From Amycolatopsis thermalba (GTDB taxonomy: Bacteria; Actinomycetota; Actinomycetes; Mycobacteriales; Pseudonocardiaceae): DNA of 63,230 nucleotides. A program made the position numbers and the translations under genes. Below, piece after piece: positions 52,179 to 60,143 of the stretch. Under the pieces are notes generated by a model. The model was given only the letters and a program-made list of their open reading frames with translations, did not search any database and was not told the DNA's origin. The stretch covers positions 1 through 63,230 of the forward strand of contig NZ_PQHW01000031.1 in the NCBI RefSeq assembly GCF_003385215.1, in the 5' to 3' direction. Within the stretch, counting starts at the first letter, position 1; every line of letters starts with the position of its first letter.

Positions 52179-52895
52179 TCACCTGCCTTCTGCGAACAGT
52201 CTGCCCAGCTGCTCGCACCGGGGCACCTGGCCGGTCAGCCGGAGCCCTTCCCAGATCGTCACCTGGTTCGCGGTGAGCACCGGCTTGCCCAGCCGCTCCT
52301 CGATCGCGCCCAGCACACCCAGCGTGCGCATCGCCGTGTCCGGGACCAGGACGGCGTCGGCCGCCGGGTGATCATGCGCCACCGCCAGTTCGACGACGGC
52401 CTCGGGGCTCAGCCGGCCCACCTCGGCGGCCGTGTCGATGTCCTCGCTCGACATCGCGACGACCTCGATCCCGCCCGCGCCGAGGAACTCGACGAACAGC
52501 TTCGCCACGTCGTCCGGGTAGCTCGCGGCCACCGACACCCGCGTCAGCCCGAGCGCCTGCGCGGCCCGCACGAACGCGAAGGACGTGCTCGACGCCGGCT
52601 TGCCCGCGGCCGCCGACAGCTTCTCCACCTGCTCGTGCGCGCCCTGCCAGCGGTAGACGAAGCTGCCGCTGGTGCAGGCCCACACCACCGCGTCCGGCTC
52701 GTGCTTGGCGAGCAGCGCGGCGCCCTCGGCCAACCGCGTCTCGCTGCCCAGGTCGAGCAGCTCGGGCACGGCGTGCAGGTCGGTGCCGTAGATGTGCTCG
52801 ACCGGCAGCGAGATCCGGTAGCCCAGCAGCCGCTCGGCGAACGGGTAGTCGTCCTCCGCGGCGTGGTCCGGGTAGATGAAGCCGACGGTCGCCAT
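52179..52895 (-). CDS. Asp/Glu racemase/maleate isomerase-family protein lacking the second cysteine
   Basis: 238 residues of two pseudo-symmetric halves. The first catalytic cysteine is present (Cys74 in VVWACTSGSFV), but the position of the second holds VLVPDTAMRTLG, with Asp186 in place of Cys. The neighbour at 52938 has both. Arylmalonate decarboxylase-type members also use only one cysteine, although theirs is the other one. It could thus be a lyase, decarboxylase or binding subunit rather than an isomerase. ATG 52895 has GGAGG upstream; operator site 2 (ATTGTCGACAAT) lies 16 bp ahead. Operon with gntR. Confidence 0.85.
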   Translation of the reverse strand: MATVGFIYPDHAAEDDYPFAERLLGYRISLPVEHIYGTDLHAVPELLDLGSETRLAEGAALLAKHEPDAVVWACTSGSFVYRWQGAHEQVEKLSAAAGKPASSTSFAFVRAAQALGLTRVSVAASYPDDVAKLFVEFLGAGGIEVVAMSSEDIDTAAEVGRLSPEAVVELAVAHDHPAADAVLVPDTAMRTLGVLGAIEERLGKPVLTANQVTIWEGLRLTGQVPRCEQLGRLFAEGR

Positions 52896-52910
52896 GCACA
52901 AACCTCCAGT

Positions 52911-52922
52911 ATTGTCGACAAT
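52911..52922. promoter_or_regulatory. GntR-type operator ATTGTCGACAAT (site 2)
   Basis: Perfect 12-base palindrome between the two racemase-like genes, 16 bp before the 52895 start. It sits between the probable promoter and the ribosome site, so binding would block this downstream pair (racemase-like and gntR) separately from the upstream gene. Confidence 0.85.
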
Positions 52923-52937
52923 CCTACGGTAGCGGGT

Positions 52938-53678
52938 TCAGGACACTTCGCGCAGCCACTTGCCGGGTCCGACGATCGGCAGCTCCATGCGTCTCAGGCA
53001 GGCCCACATCGTCAGCTGGTTCGCGGTCAGCACGGGCTTGCCCAGGGCCACCTCCAGCGGTTCGATCACGTCGTACGTCGGGAGGTTCGTGCAGCTCACG
53101 AAGATCGCCTCGGCGTCCGGGTGGTCGGCGCCCAGGATCCGCTCGGCGATCGTGCGGTAGCTGACCTTCCAGATCCCGCCGCCGAGCCCGAGGTGGTCGC
53201 TGGAGACGGTGTCCACGTTCAGCTCGGCGAGGAAGTCGTGCAGGCTCTGCGTCAGGTCCGCGTCGTACGGGGTGATGACCGCGACGCGGTGGACGTCCAG
53301 CAGGTGCAGCACCTCGGCCAGCGCGCCCGACGTGGTGACCGCGTCCGGGGCGCCGGCGTCGCAGATCGCCTTGCACAACGACCGCTCGTAGTCGAGGCCG
53401 TTGACGAAGCTGCCCGACGTGCACAGGTAGGCGACCACCTCCGGCTCGACGTGCAGGACGTCGCGGGTCGCGGCGGCCAGGTGCTGGTGGTTGCTGACCA
53501 GCTGCGCCATCTCCATGCTGACCGGCACCGGCTCGTACGGGGTGCGGGCGAGGTGCAGCGACACCTCCATCGGGATCCAGCGCCAGAGCTCGCGCTCGAG
53601 GGCCAGGTCGAAGGGTGCGATGACTCCGATGCCTCGCTGCGCCAGTGGCCCGTCGAAGACAGGGAAGTCGAAATCCAA
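52938..53678 (-). CDS. Maleate isomerase-like protein (Asp/Glu racemase superfamily, both cysteines)
   Basis: 246 residues. Cys86 in VAYLCTSGSFVNG and Cys196 in AIFVSCTNLPTYDVI are the two catalytic cysteines of maleate cis-trans isomerase and related racemases. GIGVIAPFDLALERELWRW at the front is the maleate isomerase-like opening. It would isomerise a cis-dicarboxylate or racemise an acid without cofactor. It is divergent from the D-2-hydroxyacid dehydrogenase across operator site 3, and 42 bp upstream of its one-cysteine relative. Confidence 0.88.
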   Translation of the reverse strand: MDFDFPVFDGPLAQRGIGVIAPFDLALERELWRWIPMEVSLHLARTPYEPVPVSMEMAQLVSNHQHLAAATRDVLHVEPEVVAYLCTSGSFVNGLDYERSLCKAICDAGAPDAVTTSGALAEVLHLLDVHRVAVITPYDADLTQSLHDFLAELNVDTVSSDHLGLGGGIWKVSYRTIAERILGADHPDAEAIFVSCTNLPTYDVIEPLEVALGKPVLTANQLTMWACLRRMELPIVGPGKWLREVS

Positions 53679-53727
53679 GGCTCAGCCTCCGGGACGTTCT
53701 GAAGGAAGCCTCCGGGGTGGCTCCTCG

Positions 53728-53761
53728 GATTGTTGACAATCATACGACCGGCTCTTACCGT
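53728..53761 (+). promoter_or_regulatory. GntR-type operator (site 3) overlapping a -35 box
   Basis: GATTGTTGACAATC (53728-53741) is a perfect palindrome with the ATTGTYGACAAT core. It includes TTGACA (53733-53738); 17 bases later TACCGT (53756-53761) is a fair -10 element for the gene starting at 53778. A repressor here would hide the -35 box and also close the divergent racemase-like gene. Confidence 0.8.
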
Positions 53762-53777
53762 GTCAACGGTGATCGGC

Positions 53778-54764
53778 ATGGAGAAACCGGTGCTGGCGGT
53801 GCTGTGCGGTGACGACCAGGCCCGGAACCTCACCGAATCGCCAGCCATGCAGCCCATCGAATCCGCGGCCGTGGTGCGTTACACCGGCGAGGCCGGCCTG
53901 GCCGACGCGCTGCGGGACGCCGACGCCCTGTTCGTCTACGACTTCCTCTCCCGTGCGGTGCCCGACGCGTGGCACGCCGCGAACCGGCTGCGGTGGCTGC
54001 ACATCGCCAGCGCGGGGGTCGACCCGGTGATGTTCCCCGGGATGCGGGACAGCGACGTCGTGCTCACCAACTCGCGGGGCGTCTTCGACGATTCGATCGC
54101 CGAGTACGTGCTGGGAGTGATCCTCACCTTCGCCAAGGACCTGCACACCTCGCTCGACCTGCAGCGCGCGAGCCGCTGGCAGCACCGCGAGACCGAGCGG
54201 ATCGCCGGGCGGTCGGTGCTGGTCGTGGGCACCGGGCCGATCGGCAGGGCGATCGCGCGGATGCTGCGCGCGGTCGGGATGCGCGTCGCGGGTGCCGGGC
54301 GGCGGGCGCGCTCGGGAGACCCCGACTTCGGCGACGTGCACGCCTCCGGCCGGCTGGTGGACCACCTGCCCGGGTACGACTACGTCGTCGCCGTGGCGCC
54401 GCTGACCGAGCAGACGAAGGGCCTGTTCGACGCGGCCGCGTTCGCCGCGATGAAGCCGTCCGCGCGGTTCGTCAACGTCGGCCGGGGTGAGCTGGTCGTC
54501 ACCGCTGACCTGGTGGAGGCGCTGCGGACCGGCGGGATCGCCGGTGCCGCGCTGGACGTGTTCGACACCGAGCCGCTGCCGGTGGACAGTCCGCTGTGGA
54601 CGATGCGGAACGTGCTGGTCTCGCCGCACATGTCCGGTGACTTCATCGGGTGGCGGGACACGCTGGTCGAGGTGTTCGCGGACAACTTCCACCGCTGGCA
54701 GACTGGCGCCCCTCTTCGTAATGTCGTGGACAAGCAGCTGGGGTACGTGCCGTCCGATCGGTGA
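53778..54764 (+). CDS. D-2-hydroxyacid dehydrogenase (NAD-dependent)
   Basis: 328 residues. NAD motif VVGTGPIGRAIARML, arginine of the active site in FVNVGRGELV, the Asp/Glu pair in ALDVFDTEPLP and histidine in LVSPHMSGDF are present. It interconverts a D-2-hydroxyacid and 2-oxoacid in the cytoplasm. ATG 53778 gives a normal N-terminus (MEKPVLAVLCGDD); a GTG three codons upstream is possible, and no strong ribosome site is seen, so translation may be leaderless-like. The amidase gene follows 9 bp later. Promoter overlapped by operator site 3. Confidence 0.9.
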   Translation: MEKPVLAVLCGDDQARNLTESPAMQPIESAAVVRYTGEAGLADALRDADALFVYDFLSRAVPDAWHAANRLRWLHIASAGVDPVMFPGMRDSDVVLTNSRGVFDDSIAEYVLGVILTFAKDLHTSLDLQRASRWQHRETERIAGRSVLVVGTGPIGRAIARMLRAVGMRVAGAGRRARSGDPDFGDVHASGRLVDHLPGYDYVVAVAPLTEQTKGLFDAAAFAAMKPSARFVNVGRGELVVTADLVEALRTGGIAGAALDVFDTEPLPVDSPLWTMRNVLVSPHMSGDFIGWRDTLVEVFADNFHRWQTGAPLRNVVDKQLGYVPSDR

Positions 54765-54773
54765 GGAGTTCCG

Positions 54774-56165
54774 ATGACCCTGTTGACGGCGAGTGAGCTG
54801 GTCGCCGCGTATTCGACCGGCGAGATCAGCCCGGTCGAAGCGACCGAGGCCGCGCTGCGCTCGATCGAGGAGCGGGACAGGGAGTGCAACGCGTTCTGCC
54901 TGGTCGACCCGGAGGTGGCCCGCGAGGGCGCCAAGGCGTCGGAGGCGCGGTGGCGCGAGGGCAACCCGATCGGCTCGCTGGACGGGGTGCCGACCTCGAT
55001 CAAGGACATGTTCCTGACCCAGGGCTGGCCGACCCTGCGCGGTTCGACGTGCATCGATCCGGACCAGCCGTGGGACGTGGACAGCCCGGTCACCGCGCGG
55101 CTGCGGGAGAACGGGCTGGTCCTGCTCGGCAAGACGACCACGCCGGAGCTGGCGTGGAAGGGCGTGACCGACAACCCGCTGACCGGCGTGACCCGCAACC
55201 CGTGGAACCCGGCGAAGACCCCCGGCGGGTCGAGTGGCGGCAGCGGCGCGGCGGTGGCGGCCGGGATGGGTGAGCTGTCGGTGGGCACCGACGGTGGCGG
55301 GTCGGTGCGGATCCCGGCGTCGTTCTGCGGGATCGTCGGGCTGAAGCCGACATACGGTCGTATCCCGTTGTGGCCGGCGAGCCCGTTCGGGGCGTTGTCG
55401 CACGCCGGGCCGATGGCGCGGTCGGTGTCGGACGTGGCGTTGTTGCTGGACGTGCTCGCGTTGCCGGACCACCGGGACCCGAACGCGCTGGAGCCGCCGG
55501 CGGGCGCGTACCGGGAGGCGGTGCGGCGGGACGTGCGGGGGTTGTTCGCGGCTTTCTCGCCGACACTGGGGTGGGCTTCGGTGGATCCGGAGGTGCGGCG
55601 GATCGTCACGTCGGCGGTCGCGACGCTGGACGAGGCCGGGTTGCGGGTCGAGGAGACGGACCCGGGCTTCGCCGACCCGCGGGAGGCGTTCGACGTGCTC
55701 TGGTCGACCGGCGCGGCGCAGTGGCTGGACACGTTCCCGCCCGGTTCCGAGGCGAAGGTGGACCCGGGCCTGCGGCGGGTGTGGGAGCAGGGGAAGACGT
55801 ACTCGGCGGCGGACTACCTGGCGGCCAACGCGGAGCGCGCGTCGCTGGGAATCCTGATGGGCGAGTTCCACAGCCGGTTCGACGTGCTGATCACCCCGAC
55901 GGTCGCGATCCCGCCCTTCGAGGCGGGTTTCGAGGTGCCGCCGGGGAGCGGGATGAGCGGCTGGCCGGACTGGACGCCGTTCACGTACCCGTTCAACATG
56001 ACCCAACAACCGGCGATCAGCGTACCGGCGGGTTTCACGGCGGACGGGCTGCCGGTGGGGTTGCAGATCGTGGGGCCGCGGCACTCGGATGATCTGGTAC
56101 TTGCGGTCGCGCGGCTGGTCGAGGAGGTTCGCCCGTGGCCGACGGATCGGCCGGCGGGGCGTTGA
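54774..56165 (+). CDS. Amidase-signature-family amidase
   Basis: 463 residues. The Ser-cisSer-Lys triad is intact: Lys77 in PTSIKDMF, Ser153 in TPGGSSGGSGAAVAAG and Ser177 in GTDGGGSVRIPASFCG. GAGGAG precedes the ATG. It hydrolyses a linear or cyclic-derived amide to acid and ammonia. It is too divergent and isolated to be GatA (no gatB/gatC). As the only hydrolase of the regulon it may open the pathway by producing a dicarboxylate or amino acid for the racemase/aminotransferase steps. Confidence 0.9.
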   Translation: MTLLTASELVAAYSTGEISPVEATEAALRSIEERDRECNAFCLVDPEVAREGAKASEARWREGNPIGSLDGVPTSIKDMFLTQGWPTLRGSTCIDPDQPWDVDSPVTARLRENGLVLLGKTTTPELAWKGVTDNPLTGVTRNPWNPAKTPGGSSGGSGAAVAAGMGELSVGTDGGGSVRIPASFCGIVGLKPTYGRIPLWPASPFGALSHAGPMARSVSDVALLLDVLALPDHRDPNALEPPAGAYREAVRRDVRGLFAAFSPTLGWASVDPEVRRIVTSAVATLDEAGLRVEETDPGFADPREAFDVLWSTGAAQWLDTFPPGSEAKVDPGLRRVWEQGKTYSAADYLAANAERASLGILMGEFHSRFDVLITPTVAIPPFEAGFEVPPGSGMSGWPDWTPFTYPFNMTQQPAISVPAGFTADGLPVGLQIVGPRHSDDLVLAVARLVEEVRPWPTDRPAGR

Positions 56166-56315
56166 GGTTTGCCGCGTGGGCTGGCTTGGTGCTCCGGGGT
56201 GGGGCGTCTGTTGCTGCTTCGCGGTGAGGTGGGCGTTGCTGCTTCGGGATGAGGGGGGCCGATCCTTCGCGGTGTGTTGGCGGGTGTTCCAGGCGGTGTC
56301 GAGTGAACGGACCAC

Positions 56316-56479
56316 CGACGAGAAGCCCACCCAGACAGGCACCACTCACAACCCAATGACTGGTACCTCTCGCACACCGATGAACGGTCCATTCACGGTT
56401 CGACGAGAAGCCCACTCTGGCACGCCACTAACAACCCGATGAGACGTGCACCTCGCGCGGCGATGAATGGTCCGTTCAC
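56316..56479. repeat. Degenerate 80-bp tandem duplication with repeated GAACGGTCC motif
   Basis: Two diverged copies (56316-56396 and 56401-56479) both begin CGACGAGAAGCCCAC and end GATGAAYGGTCCRTTCAC. Further single motifs occur at about 56303 and 56545. The 481-bp gap 56166-56646 has no convincing gene. Confidence 0.7.
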
Positions 56480-56646
56480 CGCCGCGTGAGGTGGGTGCTT
56501 CGGCCGGCTTGGGGAGGGCCTGCGTGAGTGGGAACCTCGCTGGGTGATGAACGGTCCAGTCATCCACCCACCGCCGCCACCCGCTCCACAAAGGACCTCC
56601 CCCGCTCCGCGATGCGGCTTCGTTCGCCGTGTGTTGTGCTGGACCC

Positions 56647-57621
56647 ATGCGGAGAACGACTTTGGGCAAGAGCGGACTCGACGTCTCCCGGATCGCCTTC
56701 GGGACCTGGCAGCTCGGCGGCGACTGGGGCTCCTTCGACGAGGACGCGGCCGTCCAGGCCATCCAGCACGCCCGCGAGCTGGGCGTCAACTTCTTCGACA
56801 CCGCCCAGGCGTACGGCTTCGGCAAGTCGGAAGCCCTCCTCGGCCGTGCCCTGCGCGACGAGCTGAAGCGCGACCGCGACAACCTGGTCATCGCCACCAA
56901 GGGCGGCATCAACCCGGGCAGCGACCGGCCCCGCGACGCCCGCCGCGACTGGCTGCGCAAGGGCGTCGAGGAAAGCCTGCGCCACCTCGCCCTCGACCAC
57001 ATCGACCTGTACCAGGTCCACTGGCCCGACCCGGACACCCCGGCCGACGAAACCGCCTCGGCCCTGCAGGAACTCGTCGACCAGGGCAAGATCCGCCACG
57101 TCGGCGTGTCCAACTACGACACCGAACAACTGGCCGCGTTCGACCGCACCCGCCCGGTCGAGACCCTGCAGCCGCCCTACCACCTGTTCCGCCGAGCCAT
57201 CGAGGACGACCCGCTCCCGTACTGCCGCGAACACAACATCGGCGTCCTCGTCTACAGCCCGCTCGGCAGCGGCCTCCTCACCGGCGCCCTCACGCCGCAC
57301 ACCACGTTCGAGCCCGGCGACTGGCGCGCCAAGTCCAGCGCGTTCCAGGGCGCGAACCTCCAGAAGAACCTCGAGGTCGTCGAGCAGCTGAAGAACCTCG
57401 CTGCCGAGAAGGGCGCCACCGTCAGCCAGCTCGCCATCGCGTGGACCCTGCACCAGCCGGGCGTCCACGTGGCGATCGTCGGCGCGCGGCGGGCCCGCAA
57501 CATCGAGGACAGCGTCGCCGCGGCGGACCTCGACCTCACCCGTGACGACCTCGCCCGCATCGAGGAGATCACCTCGCGCGGCGTCCAGGTCGAGGGCGCC
57601 AGCCCGGAGGGCGTCGCCTGA
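56647..57621 (+). CDS. Aldo/keto reductase
   Basis: 324 residues, TIM barrel. The tetrad is visible: Asp and Tyr in NFFDTAQAYGFGKSE, Lys in VIATKGGINPG, His in DLYQVHWPD. IAFGTWQLGGDWGSFDED at the front places it with the bacterial AKR11/YhdN-like group that reduces aldehydes with NADPH. ATG 56647 starts the conserved MRRTTLGKSGLDVS. It ends just before a strong bidirectional hairpin. Stands alone between a repeat region and a convergent gene. Confidence 0.92.
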   Translation: MRRTTLGKSGLDVSRIAFGTWQLGGDWGSFDEDAAVQAIQHARELGVNFFDTAQAYGFGKSEALLGRALRDELKRDRDNLVIATKGGINPGSDRPRDARRDWLRKGVEESLRHLALDHIDLYQVHWPDPDTPADETASALQELVDQGKIRHVGVSNYDTEQLAAFDRTRPVETLQPPYHLFRRAIEDDPLPYCREHNIGVLVYSPLGSGLLTGALTPHTTFEPGDWRAKSSAFQGANLQKNLEVVEQLKNLAAEKGATVSQLAIAWTLHQPGVHVAIVGARRARNIEDSVAAADLDLTRDDLARIEEITSRGVQVEGASPEGVA

Positions 57622-57628
57622 CGCGAGA

Positions 57629-57655
57629 GGCGGGGGCCGGCCCACGGCCCCCGCC
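57629..57655. terminator. Bidirectional terminator-like hairpin
   Basis: Perfect 11-bp stem GGCGGGGGCCG / CGGCCCCCGCC with a 5-base loop between the convergent aldo/keto reductase and WS/DGAT genes. Confidence 0.85.
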
Positions 57656-57659
57656 ACCG

Positions 57660-59024
57660 TCAGCGCGCGGCGAACTCCAGTTCCTCCAGCGCGGTGTCCA
57701 GGTGCGTCAGGATCCGCTGCAGGTGCGGCACCGACCGGCGGCAACCGGTGATCCCGAAATCCAGGTTGTCCCCGTTGTTGGTCAGCGTGATGTTGAGCGC
57801 CTGCCCGTCCAGCAGCACCGACGCCGGGTAGATGCCGTCGAGCTTCGCGCCGTTCCAGTACATCTGCTTGCGCGGCCCGGGCACGTTCGAGATCACCAGG
57901 TTGAACGGCGGTCGCGTGTTGGTCACGACCCCGGGCACCGGCGAAATGCCCAGCTGCGCCACGTTGATGCCGGACAGCAGCAGCGCCTGCAGCGGCGTCA
58001 GCTCCTTGAAGATCCGCTTCGCCTCGCGCATCGACTGGTGGATCGTCATCAGCCGCGACGCCGGATCCGGCTTGTCCGTGCCGAGGTTGCACAGCACCGC
58101 GCCGATCTGGTTGCCCGCCGCCTCACCGGTGTCGGTCGGCTTGCGCATCGACACCGGCACCATCGCGATCAGCGGCGCGTCCGGCAGCGCGCGCTGTTCG
58201 ATGAGGTAGTCCCGCAGCGCGCCGGAGCACATCGCGAGCACCACGTCGTTGCGGGAGGTCCCGGTGGCGGTGGCGATCGCGCGCACCCGCTTGAGCGGCC
58301 ACGACTGCGCGGCGAACCGGCGTGCGCCGCCGATCGGGACGTTGAAGATCGTCTTCGGGGCCTGCATCGGCAGCAGCAGCGTGTGCTCGCGGAACGCCTC
58401 CCGCGCCACCTTCGCCGCCGCCGGCGCGATTCCCGCGATCTGCTTCAGCGAGCCGGTGCCCATGCGCAGCAGTGACCGTGCGTTACGCGGCGGCTTGCCG
58501 CGCGGCATCTGACGCGAGCCCCACGGCGGCGGGCAGCTGCGGTCGTCCGGATCGTCGGACAACGTGCCCTGCAGGTGCCGCAGCGCCGAAACGCCGTCCA
58601 TCAGCGCGTGGTGCACCTTGCTGTACATCGCGAACCGGCCGTCCTGCAGGCCTTCGACCAGGTGGATCTCCCACAGCGGACGGTGCCGGTCGAGCAGCGT
58701 GCTGTGCCAGCGCGAGGTCAGCTCCAGCAACTCGCGGACCCGGCCCGGATACGGCAGCGCGGAATGCCGGAAGTGGTAGTCGAGGTCGAGATCGTCGTCG
58801 CGCGCCCAGGCCGCGTAACCGAGCGTGTTCACCGGGCGGGCCACCCGCTGCCGGAACAGCGGGCGGACGTCGGTGTTCTTGACCAGGTCCTCACGCAGGC
58901 TGCGCAGATAGGTGTGGTCGGCGCCGTCGGGGGTCTGGAACAGCTGCAGGCCACCGACGTGCATCGGGTGCTCGCGGCTTTCCACCAGCAGGAACATCGA
59001 GTCGGTGAAGGGCATCAACGGCAT
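57660..59024 (-). CDS. Wax ester synthase/diacylglycerol acyltransferase (WS/DGAT)
   Basis: 454 residues. The catalytic HHxxxDG is HHALMDG at residues 138-144. MPLMPFTDSMFLLVESREHPMHVGG at the front and NLVISNVPGPRKQMYWNGAKL near the end are the other family blocks. It makes triacylglycerols or wax esters from acyl-CoA at the membrane, the usual storage lipid route of actinomycetes, in line with the beta-oxidation genes elsewhere in the window. Alone, divergent from the GST-like gene (95-bp gap). Confidence 0.95.
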   Translation of the reverse strand: MPLMPFTDSMFLLVESREHPMHVGGLQLFQTPDGADHTYLRSLREDLVKNTDVRPLFRQRVARPVNTLGYAAWARDDDLDLDYHFRHSALPYPGRVRELLELTSRWHSTLLDRHRPLWEIHLVEGLQDGRFAMYSKVHHALMDGVSALRHLQGTLSDDPDDRSCPPPWGSRQMPRGKPPRNARSLLRMGTGSLKQIAGIAPAAAKVAREAFREHTLLLPMQAPKTIFNVPIGGARRFAAQSWPLKRVRAIATATGTSRNDVVLAMCSGALRDYLIEQRALPDAPLIAMVPVSMRKPTDTGEAAGNQIGAVLCNLGTDKPDPASRLMTIHQSMREAKRIFKELTPLQALLLSGINVAQLGISPVPGVVTNTRPPFNLVISNVPGPRKQMYWNGAKLDGIYPASVLLDGQALNITLTNNGDNLDFGITGCRRSVPHLQRILTHLDTALEELEFAAR

Positions 59025-59119
59025 CGGTGACCACCTCTCCGGTCCGGGGCGCTTGCGTGCCCAGGGTCATGGAGTCTACGCGCACTGCTACGGCCCGGAG
59101 CACAATCTACGCTGAGGGA

Positions 59120-60121
59120 ATGACCATCCCGACGGACCCGGAAAGGGGCGAGTTCAAGCGATCGCCGAACCGCTTCACGGCACGGATCACGGCCGACGGC
59201 GCGGATGGCTGGCCCGTCGAGGCGGGCCGCTACCGGCTGGTCGTCAGCCGCGCGTGCCCGTGGGCCAGCCGCGCACTGATCGTGCGCCGGTTGATGGGAC
59301 TGGAGGAAGCGCTGTCCGTCGCGATCGCCGACCCGATCCAGGACGAGCGCAGCTGGCGGTTCACGCTCGACCCCGGTGGGCGCGATCCCGTGCTGGGCAT
59401 CGAGTTCCTCGGCGAGGCCTACCGCGCCGCCGACCCGGACTACGACGGCGGTATCAGCGTGCCGGCGATCGTGGACATCCCCAGCGGCAAGCTGGTGACC
59501 AACGACTACCCGCAGATCACGCTCGACCTGGACACCGAGTGGGTCGCCCACTACCGCGACGGCGCGCCCGATCTGTACCCGGAGAAGCTGCGCGACGAGA
59601 TCGACGAGATCAACCGCGCGGTGCACCGGGACGTCAACGCCGCCGTGTACGAGGCGGGCTTCGCCACGAAGCAGCCCGCCTACGACGACGCCTACCGGCG
59701 GCTGTTCGCCCGGCTCGACGAGCTGTCGGACCGGTTGTCGCGGCAGCGTTATCTGGTCGGGGACACGATCACCGAGGCCGACATCCGGCTGTTCACCACC
59801 CTCGTCCGGTTCGACCCGGTCTACCACGGGCACTTCAAGTGCAACCGGCACAAGCTGACCGAGATGCCGGTGTTGTGGGCGTATGCGCGGGATCTGTTCA
59901 CCACCCCCGGTTTCGGCGACACCGTGGACTTCGACCACATCAAGCGGCACTATTACCAGGTGCACGAGCAGGTCAACCCGACGCGGATCGTGCCCGGTGG
60001 TCCGGACCTTTCCGCGTGGGCCGAGCCGCACGGGCGCGCCGACCTGGGCGGACGGCCGTTCGGCGACGGCACACCACCGGGGCCACCGCCCCAGGACGAG
60101 GTCGTGCCCCCGCAGTGGTGA
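59120..60121 (+). CDS. ECM4/YqjG-like (Xi-class) thiol transferase
   Basis: 333 residues. Thioredoxin-fold N-terminus with the catalytic cysteine in SRACPWASRALIV (CPWA, the Xi-class signature) and a helical C-terminal domain (RYLVGDTITEADIRLFTTLVRFDPVYHGHFK). Xi-class enzymes reduce glutathionyl-hydroquinones; actinomycetes use mycothiol, so a mycothiol-linked version is probable. The C-terminus adds a Gly/Pro-rich tail. ATG 59120 follows GAGGGA. The ThDP gene follows after 22 bp and may be cotranscribed. Confidence 0.88.
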   Translation: MTIPTDPERGEFKRSPNRFTARITADGADGWPVEAGRYRLVVSRACPWASRALIVRRLMGLEEALSVAIADPIQDERSWRFTLDPGGRDPVLGIEFLGEAYRAADPDYDGGISVPAIVDIPSGKLVTNDYPQITLDLDTEWVAHYRDGAPDLYPEKLRDEIDEINRAVHRDVNAAVYEAGFATKQPAYDDAYRRLFARLDELSDRLSRQRYLVGDTITEADIRLFTTLVRFDPVYHGHFKCNRHKLTEMPVLWAYARDLFTTPGFGDTVDFDHIKRHYYQVHEQVNPTRIVPGGPDLSAWAEPHGRADLGGRPFGDGTPPGPPPQDEVVPPQW

Positions 60122-60143
60122 CGGGGTGCCATACTCTGACGGC

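Noticed and set aside
54774..56165. gatA (Glu-tRNA amidotransferase subunit)
   Set aside because: No gatB or gatC nearby, and it lies in a GntR-controlled catabolic operon.
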